Positions 55,488-62,387 of a stretch of 64,000 nt of DNA are shown here, piece by piece; position 1 is the stretch's first letter; every line of letters starts with the position of its first letter. This DNA is from Bombilactobacillus mellifer. Lineage in GTDB: Bacteria > Bacillota > Bacilli > Lactobacillales > Lactobacillaceae. Location: the NCBI RefSeq assembly GCF_000970795.1, contig NZ_KQ034028.1, forward strand, positions 596,127-660,126, read 5' to 3'. Both the position numbers and the translations under genes were made by a program. The notes under the pieces are model-generated. The model saw only the letters and a list, made by a program, of their open reading frames with translations. It was not told where the DNA came from and did not search any database.

Positions 55488-55964
55488 TTATTTTTCAGTT
55501 TCATTGTAAGGAGGGAAATCAAAAAATTCAGTAAAAGAGATTCCCAGACCTTCACATATTTTAAATACCGTATCAATTCTGGGGGAAGAACCCCTATTAA
55601 TAATGCTACTTAAAGTAGTCGCAGACAAGCCCGCAAGGGTAGCAACACGGTTCATTGTCATGTTCTTCTGATTTAAATAAAAGTATAAACGCTTTGTAAA
55701 TAGAGTATTGTGTTCATTTTCAAAAGTTACTTTTCCTGAACTGTAACCTCTTAAATAAGCTATATCCACATGGAAAAAAGAGGATATAGCTTGCCATACA
55801 TAGTATTGAGGTTCATTCTCGCCACTTTCCCAACGAGATATGGCAGCATACGAAACAGGTTTAAGATCTATATCTGTTTTTGCAATAAATTGGTTGAATT
55901 GATCTGCAAGATCTTTTTGAGTAAGGCCAATGTTTAAACGTTCCTTTTTAATATTATTTTTCAT
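55488..55964 (-). CDS. Double-HTH XRE regulator (module B)
   Basis: A 158-aa protein with two HTH domains. The first (residues 1-70) reads LNIGLTQKDLADQFNQFI, then AAISRWESGENEPQYY. The second (85-155) reads MTMNRVATLAGLSATTLSSI and GLGISFTEFFDFPPYN, matching the single-HTH regulators of modules A and C. It looks like a fusion of an extra HTH in front of the module regulator. GAGGAAC stands ahead of the ATG. Confidence 0.9.
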   Translation of the reverse strand: MKNNIKKERLNIGLTQKDLADQFNQFIAKTDIDLKPVSYAAISRWESGENEPQYYVWQAISSFFHVDIAYLRGYSSGKVTFENEHNTLFTKRLYFYLNQKNMTMNRVATLAGLSATTLSSIINRGSSPRIDTVFKICEGLGISFTEFFDFPPYNETEK

Positions 55965-55989
55965 AAAAGTTCCTCTGTTTGTATAAATG

Positions 55990-56280
55990 TGTAAATTCGT
56001 ATATCTATTTTATGTTTATCATAAACTATAGTAATGATATTTACGAAATAGTAAATACAAGGAGAAAAACATAAAAAAAATATCAACATGCACAAATTGA
56101 ATTGCTAAAAATAAGGGGGAAAATAGCAGAAGTCAACGGATGCAACTCCTGCTGATGATTATAGTTTCAGATTAACTCCCAAATACAATTAGCCTTTCGG
56201 TAGTTAGGGGCCATATTCATGAAAGTCACGTGATTAAATCTTGCCATTCACCCCATGAATAAACAATTCGGAGTTATAGC
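55990..56280. other. Intergenic region with a repeated fragment
   Basis: It holds the promoter side of module B and the second copy (56122-56177) of the short repeat at 54614-54668. No intact gene. Confidence 0.5.
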
Positions 56281-56283
56281 AGA

Positions 56284-56916
56284 TCAGTCAAGAAAAGTAG
56301 GCTGATTATATAGCTTACAAAAATCAGAAGCTGCAGACATTAAAATACCAAGATCTTTATTTTTTACATCATCTAGGGTCATAAGTTTTTGATCTTGTAA
56401 ATTTAATATAGCCACTTTAGTATCGGCATCTCTTTTATCTTTTGTAGCTTCATTTAGTAATAAAATAGAAGGTTCATACGTTGACCGTTCGTTTGCCTTT
56501 TTTAAACGATACTCTACCCTCAATAAATACTTTTGACCATCAATTATGATATTAAACTCGGGAGCTACACGAACTGTTAAGTCTCCTGCATCATAACGCC
56601 AAGACGCTTTAGTATTATGATTTTCCAAACATTCATATGAATGGTTACTAAAAAAATCTTTTAGGTTCTGTACATCTAGCTTGAAATTGTTTTTTTTATT
56701 ATTTTTCTCGGAAGTCTTGTCTATTATCGAATTAAATGCGTCAAAAGTATGCTCTCCCTTTAGAACTTTTGGTAATTCGTCTCGTATTGGTTTCCAGTAG
56801 TCACTCGCAGGAGAATATACACTGTGTTTTATACGGTCCATTGCGCTTTTTTTAGCGTCAATGGTTTTTGAGGTACTTACTGAAATGAATTGTGATAACG
56901 AAATATTAATTTCCAT
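56284..56916 (-). CDS. Protein of unknown function (module C)
   Basis: A 210-aa soluble protein, not recognised. It has an N-terminal helical region (SKTIDAKKSAMDRIKHSVY), a Lys/Asn-rich linker, and a beta-rich centre (TVRVAPEFNIIIDGQKYLLR, VEYRLKKAN). It occupies the place of the S24 repressor after the module C XRE regulator, with 17 bases between them, and is surely co-transcribed. It could be the effector or a regulator of this module. Confidence 0.7.
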   Translation of the reverse strand: MEINISLSQFISVSTSKTIDAKKSAMDRIKHSVYSPASDYWKPIRDELPKVLKGEHTFDAFNSIIDKTSEKNNKKNNFKLDVQNLKDFFSNHSYECLENHNTKASWRYDAGDLTVRVAPEFNIIIDGQKYLLRVEYRLKKANERSTYEPSILLLNEATKDKRDADTKVAILNLQDQKLMTLDDVKNKDLGILMSAASDFCKLYNQPTFLD

Positions 56917-56933
56917 TTCTTCGTCTCCATATA

Positions 56934-57275
56934 CTAAATATCATCACTTAGTATTTTGCGGACTCGTTCTTTTTCGTCTGCAGTAAGTGCATTACCTAAC
57001 TTTTCCCACCTTGATTCTTCTTCTTTTTTGGAAGAACCATCGGGTCGCTGATTGTAGGGCGGAAAATCAAGTAATTCAGTTAACGATATTCCCAAGCCTC
57101 TAGCAATAGATTGTAGTGTATCAAGTCTGGGCTCCTTGGTTCTACCTATCAGAATATCGCTTAATGAAGATTGACGCATTCCACCAAGCATCGCAACTCT
57201 ATTTGGGGTTACGTCTCTTGCTGCAAATAAACTATTTAGTCTTTTGATAAGTGGTGATTTGTAATTATTCATCAT
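56934..57275 (-). CDS. XRE-family regulator (module C)
   Basis: A 113-aa protein: RLNSLFAARDVTPNRVAMLG, RQSSLSDILIGRTKEPRLDT and GLGISLTELLDFPPYN form the HTH; the tail WEKLGNALTADEKERVRKIL is nearly identical to module A. GGGG lies 5 bases before the ATG. A divergent small HTH gene starts at 57418. Confidence 0.92.
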   Translation of the reverse strand: MMNNYKSPLIKRLNSLFAARDVTPNRVAMLGGMRQSSLSDILIGRTKEPRLDTLQSIARGLGISLTELLDFPPYNQRPDGSSKKEEESRWEKLGNALTADEKERVRKILSDDI

Positions 57276-57285
57276 TAGCCCCTAA

Positions 57286-57416
57286 CGGTATACCGATACT
57301 TTTATTTTATCTATATATTCATAAAATTCAGAACAAAGCTGCAAAATTGTCGGTTTTACCGTTTATTTTTATGCTTAAACTGGTTATATAAAAATATATT
57401 AACGTTTTACCGTAAA
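57286..57416. promoter_or_regulatory. Divergent operator region
   Basis: A perfect palindrome CGGTATACCG (57286-57295) and two related sites, GGTTTTACCGTTT (57352-57364) and CGTTTTACCGTAAA (57403-57416), lie between two divergent HTH genes. This resembles a phage CI/Cro switch. Confidence 0.65.
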
Positions 57417-57417
57417 T

Positions 57418-57621
57418 GTGATGAGAGTATTGAATATTGTAATTGTTATTAAAGATAGTCGACATAAGTATCAAATGTCTCAGTCTGATTTGGGACTTAA
57501 AGGTGGCTTGCTACAAACAAACATTAGTGATATTGAACATGGCGCTGATCCAACATGGAATAAGATGGCCAAATTAGCAAAAGTCTTAGATTTAAAAACT
57601 GAGGATCTGTTACCGAAATAA
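57418..57621 (+). CDS. Small HTH protein (Cro-like)
   Basis: A 66-67-aa HTH protein: KYQMSQSDLGLKGGLLQTNI, DIEHGADPTWNKMAKLAKVL, then DLKTEDLLPK. It is transcribed away from the module C regulator, as Cro is from CI. No strong ribosome site is visible, so the start is uncertain (GTG 57418 or ATG 57421) and a leaderless message is possible. Confidence 0.7.
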   Translation: MMRVLNIVIVIKDSRHKYQMSQSDLGLKGGLLQTNISDIEHGADPTWNKMAKLAKVLDLKTEDLLPK

Positions 57622-57624
57622 ACA

Positions 57625-58225
57625 AGTAACACTTTATCTTAATAATCACAGATAAATTGGTGAACTATTAGATATAAGAGTTCAATTTATCGTCGGTGAA
57701 AATGTAAGACAAACATGGGGTTATCATATGAAAAGAGCTTTAACCAAACAAGATTTAATAAAGAGTTTTTTTAATAGAAGCAAAATAATATTTCTGAAAA
57801 AGAAGCTGCCCAGGGTATATCCTTATAACCTTTTTTATAAGGGACACCAATGACCCAAAGTATCGCAAAAATAAATTGAAATATTAACAAATCTTTAAAG
57901 TAACTTGCATATTGATTGTCACTTACTAAAAAGATAACAATGATGTCAATAATAACGATCATCCATTCGACAGCTTTTATTGGTCTTATTTTACAAGTTG
58001 CCGTATCTTTTCACTGTATAAAACATAATCTTGTTGAAGTGGTTAAGCACATATGGATTTTTACATATAGTTATATCTTTCCCAGGTTCTGTCCGTAGTC
58101 CAGTAACAAAAGAGTAAATCTTAGCTTTCTTGTCAATAAACAATAATCTATCTGTTTAGATTTAATAACGTTTGAATTTGATATTTTTATAGTAAAAAAG
58201 CCCAATAAATGGGCTAAACACAAGA
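57625..58225. other. Region with small uncertain ORFs
   Basis: A 63-codon membrane-like ORF lies on the minus strand (57771-57962: IDIIVIFLVSDNQYASYFKD, then FIFAILWVIGVPYKKGYKDI). A 41-codon ORF on the plus strand starts at 57728. Neither has a good ribosome site; the membrane one may be a fragment. Confidence 0.35.
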
Positions 58226-58229
58226 AATA

Positions 58230-59048
58230 TTATTTGTCATGGAGATGTTGCATAGCGTAGTCGGCTTGTTCTGCAGTGAATTTTTCACCTGAACTAGAAG
58301 TTAATTGATCACGAATCGCGCTTTCTGACATGGCCATGTCGTCTTGATAGTTTTTAGCTTTCTTTAAAGCATTTTCATTCCAATTAGCATTTAAGTGATC
58401 TAGGGCATATTTAGCAGCATCTTCAGAAAACTTACCGCCCATGTCAGAAACTAGTTGATCGTGTACTGCTTGTGCTGACATATGTTGCATACCAGCATAA
58501 TTTTTTGCCTGCTTCAAAGCATTTGTATAGTCCGCTGGTACAGAAGATTTATTCGTATTGGATTTAGGTTGCGGATTACTTTCTTTGGCTTGATCACTTG
58601 CAGAATTAGTCACTTGCGATTTTGGTTGTTTCTTGATCGGCTGAGCACTTTGTGATTTTGATTGTGTTTTTTCCGATTTAGGATTATTAGTAGTCTTAGT
58701 AGATTTGGAAGAAGATCCAGATCCAGCACTTCCGCCAATAGCAAAAATCAACACGACAACGATCAGCCAAAACCACCACTTTTTATAAAAACGTTTTTTA
58801 GGTTTTTGCGGCGGTTGAGGTGGTTGCTGGTAGCCGCCATTATTTGGGTTGGAATAGTTAGGATTAGGCGGTTGTTGAGGCATTTGCTGATTATAATTAG
58901 TATTTGGTTGCTGATAATATGGCCCATTTTGTGGTTGTTGGGGTGGTTGTTGTGATTGTCCTGGTTGCTGATAATTAGGATTCGGCTGTCCTGGATTATA
59001 TTGTTGGTTATTATTACCATTAGTTCTTCTATATAAATTGCGCGACAT
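58230..59048 (-). CDS. Ltp-repeat protein with membrane anchor and P/Q-rich N-terminus (module D)
   Basis: A 272-aa protein. Residues 1-85 are Pro/Gln/Asn/Tyr-rich and cytoplasmic (NPNYQQPGQSQQPPQQPQ). One membrane segment follows (WWFWLIVVVLIFAIGGSAG), then a Ser/Lys linker and two Ltp repeats (ALKQAKNYAGMQHMSAQAVH, ALKKAKNYQDDMAMSESAIR), very close to those of the module A lipoprotein. The exclusion domain is the same but the anchor is different. Confidence 0.88.
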   Translation of the reverse strand: MSRNLYRRTNGNNNQQYNPGQPNPNYQQPGQSQQPPQQPQNGPYYQQPNTNYNQQMPQQPPNPNYSNPNNGGYQQPPQPPQKPKKRFYKKWWFWLIVVVLIFAIGGSAGSGSSSKSTKTTNNPKSEKTQSKSQSAQPIKKQPKSQVTNSASDQAKESNPQPKSNTNKSSVPADYTNALKQAKNYAGMQHMSAQAVHDQLVSDMGGKFSEDAAKYALDHLNANWNENALKKAKNYQDDMAMSESAIRDQLTSSSGEKFTAEQADYAMQHLHDK

Positions 59049-59109
59049 ACTATTACTCCCTCTCAGTTATGTAAGCAGCTTTTTAAGTCATCAGTATTTG
59101 GACTAATCT

Positions 59110-59445
59110 AATTACACTTACTTTTCATTTGTGCCAATTTGTCAGCAATTGTAATTTCATTGCAATCTCCATTTTCAAAAATAGATAGTTTTTAACTAAA
59201 GCTAAATCTTTATCTAAAATTTATTACCAATTGTCAAATTATAAGACACTGGCTAACAATATTTATTAGCTGATCTTCACAACATAAAATTATTTTTTAA
59301 AACTGCTAATTAATTAATGTTTTTAGAAATTGGAAATTAAAAAGTATAAATATAGAAATTTTAATATCTCGAATTTCGAATCTTTTGTTGGTCTTTGAAT
59401 TAAAGAATTTATATTAGATTGCATAACACTGGAACATGCCATAGT
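59110..59445 (-). pseudogene. Remnants of an S24 repressor and an XRE regulator (module D)
   Basis: At 59112-59170 the minus strand reads DCNEITIADKLAQMKSKCN, matching the S24 repressor ends of modules A and B. At 59385-59445 the sequence resembles the HTH of the module A regulator. They stand upstream of the module D Ltp gene in the same order as in modules A and B. Confidence 0.7.
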
Positions 59446-59449
59446 TAAT

Positions 59450-60050
59450 CATTATATTTTAATTATATAATAATTTATATAGTTAGTTAATGACTTTACG
59501 TTAGACAAATTATAAAAAACTAATGTTTCAATTTAATTTTAAATAAAAAAATAGATTATTTCAAAAAGCCAAACATACAGACCCAGTATCTGAACTGTTT
59601 GGAGACAATACAAATGGTGGGGAGAGTGAAAATAGAAGTACCCAGTTATGAGCCAACAAACATGAACCTGCATTTAGATGCGTTAACCGCAAGGTTTATG
59701 GAAGACTTTGTTGTAATGAAGAAAAAGCACTGGCTGCAGATGGAGTCAGTGCTTTTCTTGTGAAAGAAACAAAGCTATAGAGGTCTGACAGGTTTCAAAA
59801 CTTATCAGGACATGTGTATTATATCACATATTCTGGAAAATGAGGAACTTAAGTAATAATTTCACAATTACAATCAATAAATACCTATTCTTAATATCAA
59901 TTATGCTGTGTTCAATATCGTTATTACTAATATACAATATAAAATTATTAGTCCATTAAAAATCGATAATAAATACAAACTTAAATATAAAAATAATTAA
60001 TATAAGATAAAAATATCGTAATAATATTAATCAATTAGTTAATTTAGTGC
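59450..60050. other. Region ahead of surface protein gene 2
   Basis: It holds debris of an ORF (59614-59763, with no ribosome site), a terminator (AAAAGCACTG / CAGTGCTTTT, 59723-59757) and the second copy of the segment seen at 39369-39476. Confidence 0.5.
59721..59839. repeat. Duplicated upstream segment of the surface protein gene, copy 2
   Basis: Homologous to 39369-39476; shares TGTGAAAGAAACAAAG, AGAGGTCTG and GGACATGTGTATT. Confidence 0.8.
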
Positions 60051-60060
60051 TATGATACAT

Positions 60061-60076
60061 ATGAAGCCGGCTTCAT
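60061..60076. promoter_or_regulatory. Operator-like palindrome ahead of surface protein gene 2
   Basis: ATGAAGCCGGCTTCAT is a perfect 16-bp palindrome, about 42 bases ahead of the start and equivalent to 39682-39697. Confidence 0.6.
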
Positions 60077-60117
60077 GCTATAAATTATTGTTTTTGTTGA
60101 AGGGAGATATCTTGATA

Positions 60118-62091
60118 ATGATGAAAACTCCAGGTAAGAGTTGGGCTTTAACGACGACCTTTGTCGGTTTAGTTTGTGGTTTAGTGTTAACGCAAAATAA
60201 ACTTTACGCTGATACGGTAACCACAACTCCTGAGCAAACGCCAATTGCTAATGTTCAAAAATCAACTGACTCACAATATGCTGTTTCCACTACTCAGGCG
60301 ACTAACGGCAACGCTACTCCACAAGTGGCACCAGTTACTAATACCACCTCCGCCACTGACAGAAATACACAGAAGTCGCAATCAGCTACGCAAGATTCCA
60401 AAGCTAATGCGGCTGTTACTGATCAGCCAGCACTGACAAATCAAACTCCGAATACCACTACACAGCAGTCGGGGGTGAATTCTCCACAACCGGAAACCAA
60501 ACCAGTGGCGACTGACCAACCAGTAAATCAAAATTCAGGAAAGACCACCCAATCGACAGTTTCTAATAACACAACCACTCAGTCTCAGCAACCCGCAGCT
60601 CAAGCAGCAACTGATCCGACGCAAAATACCGAAACATTGATTACCAATGGGCAGTCTGGCACGGCTAAATGGGATTATGTAAAAAACAACACGACAGGTG
60701 AATACGTTTTAAAAATTCATGCTGGTCAATTGGGGTATTATCCGATATATTGTTGGGCATATAGAAATGGAGAAGGAAATTTTTTTAAAGCTCAATTAAA
60801 TAAAATAATTATTGATCCTAATGTTTATACACCACAAAATGCTAGTGGTTTATTTGAAGAATTACACCATTTAAAAACTATTGAGGGTTTAGTTAATCTT
60901 CAGGTGCAATATACGCAGTATATGAGTTATATGTTTGCTGATGATCCGTTATTAAATAATGTTGATTTGAGTTTTTGGCCTACTTATCGGGTCACAGATA
61001 TGAGTTATATGTTTTTAAATGATAAAAGTCTGACTAATTTGAATTTAGATTATCTGGAGACTGGCAGAGTGCTTGACTTTCAACACATGTTTGATGGAAC
61101 TGGGATTACCAATATTGATTTAAGTACTTTTGATTTGTCTCATGTTAAGAATATGAGCTATATGTTCGCCAATTCTCAATTACAGACGATTGATCTTAGT
61201 TATTTAAATTGTTCAGAAGTAACTGATATGAGTTACATGTTTGCCAATTCTCAATTACAAAATGCAGATCTAAGTAATTTAGATATCGCCAATGTAACCA
61301 CCATGTATGCGATGTTTTCGAATTCAAAATTACAAGATGTTAATTTGGAAAATGTGAATGCAGCCAACGTTACAAACATGAGTGCAATGTTTCAGGATAC
61401 TCCATTAAAAGATCTTAAATTAAATGGTATTAAAACACCAAAATTACTCGACATGAGTTATATGTTTGCTAATTGTTCGATTAGTGATCTCGATTTGAGA
61501 GCTTTGAATACTGCTGCGGTAAAAAATATGAACCATCTATTTTTTAATGCTCTCTCTTTAGTAAATGTCAATTTGAGCTATTTAAATACTGCTAACGTAG
61601 AAAATATGAATTCAATGTTTGCACAATGTGAAAATCTGCAAAATGTCGATGTTAGCTGCTGGGATACCAGCCAGGTCACGGATATGGGAGCTATGTTTTC
61701 TGATTGTAAGAATCTGCGCACTTTAGATTTAAGTAACTTTAATACGCAAAAAGTCACCACGGTGCAACAGATGTTTATGGGCGATAATAGATTAACCAGT
61801 TTGGATATCCGCAATTTTGACCTAACTAATGCGAATAATACAGATATGCTGTATGCAACAAGATTTTTAAATCGTTTAGTTCTTGGTGCAAAGACCCTGA
61901 TTAACAATGCTAATATAGGTGATGTTCCACGAGCAGGATTTAAGGTGCCCGGGACTAACAATAGAGTTCAATCATCTAATTGGGTAGCAGTTAATGGTCC
62001 GCAGACTGGTCAAAAATTCACCTCTAAACAATTGATGGATTCCAAGAATAGAGCAGATGGAGCCACCACTTACCAATGGGATGTCATTTAA
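60118..62091 (+). CDS. BspA-type leucine-rich repeat (DUF285) surface protein 2
   Basis: A close paralogue of the 39.7-kb gene, 657 aa. It has the same signal peptide (LTTTFVGLVCGLVLTQNK), a Thr/Gln/Asn-rich stalk, the entry domain AKWDYVKNNTTGEYVLKIHA and about thirteen LRR units (MSYMFANSQLQ, LDLSNFNTQKVTTVQQMF). It ends TTYQWDVI without an LPxTG motif or MucBP repeats. It holds one more MSYMFANSQLQ repeat than copy 1, a sign of repeat expansion. ATG 60118 has AAGGGAG ahead. Confidence 0.9.
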   Translation: MMKTPGKSWALTTTFVGLVCGLVLTQNKLYADTVTTTPEQTPIANVQKSTDSQYAVSTTQATNGNATPQVAPVTNTTSATDRNTQKSQSATQDSKANAAVTDQPALTNQTPNTTTQQSGVNSPQPETKPVATDQPVNQNSGKTTQSTVSNNTTTQSQQPAAQAATDPTQNTETLITNGQSGTAKWDYVKNNTTGEYVLKIHAGQLGYYPIYCWAYRNGEGNFFKAQLNKIIIDPNVYTPQNASGLFEELHHLKTIEGLVNLQVQYTQYMSYMFADDPLLNNVDLSFWPTYRVTDMSYMFLNDKSLTNLNLDYLETGRVLDFQHMFDGTGITNIDLSTFDLSHVKNMSYMFANSQLQTIDLSYLNCSEVTDMSYMFANSQLQNADLSNLDIANVTTMYAMFSNSKLQDVNLENVNAANVTNMSAMFQDTPLKDLKLNGIKTPKLLDMSYMFANCSISDLDLRALNTAAVKNMNHLFFNALSLVNVNLSYLNTANVENMNSMFAQCENLQNVDVSCWDTSQVTDMGAMFSDCKNLRTLDLSNFNTQKVTTVQQMFMGDNRLTSLDIRNFDLTNANNTDMLYATRFLNRLVLGAKTLINNANIGDVPRAGFKVPGTNNRVQSSNWVAVNGPQTGQKFTSKQLMDSKNRADGATTYQWDVI

Positions 62092-62120
62092 TCTTGAAAT
62101 TATGCTTGCTGATTATAAAA

Positions 62121-62152
62121 ACACTGACTATTAATACGTCAGTGTTTTTTGG
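62121..62152 (+). terminator. Terminator after surface protein gene 2
   Basis: AAAACACTGAC, loop, GTCAGTGTTTTTT. Confidence 0.88.
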
Positions 62153-62335
62153 TATCAAAAAACGATCATAATCTTCAATATACTTTTTAATTAACGAGCA
62201 AACATATTTTGCAATCAAAAAAAATTTCAATAATTCTGAATAAGTCAATTGAAGGTAAATGATCGGCTGATGAATGTATTGTTGAAAATACCAAAAAAAT
62301 AATCCTTTTATTAGTAAAGTGCTAAAATGCATTTG

Positions 62336-62355
62336 TAACCAGTTTTATAAGGTTA
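62336..62355. promoter_or_regulatory. Inverted repeat ahead of surface protein gene 3
   Basis: TAACC and GGTTA are separated by 10 bases, between a TAAAAT (-10 like) and the ribosome site. It differs from the palindrome of genes 1 and 2, so control may differ. Confidence 0.35.
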
Positions 62356-62387
62356 TTTCTAAGTTTACATAAGGAGGAAGAATTGTT

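Noticed and set aside
58763-59020. Alternative-frame ORFs over the P/Q-rich region, both strands
   Set aside because: They are by-products of the repetitive codons of the Ltp-repeat protein.
20640-60000. Integrase or transposase gene
   Set aside because: None of the ORFs shows a tyrosine or serine recombinase or DDE transposase pattern, so I do not call an IS or complete prophage despite the phage-like regulators.
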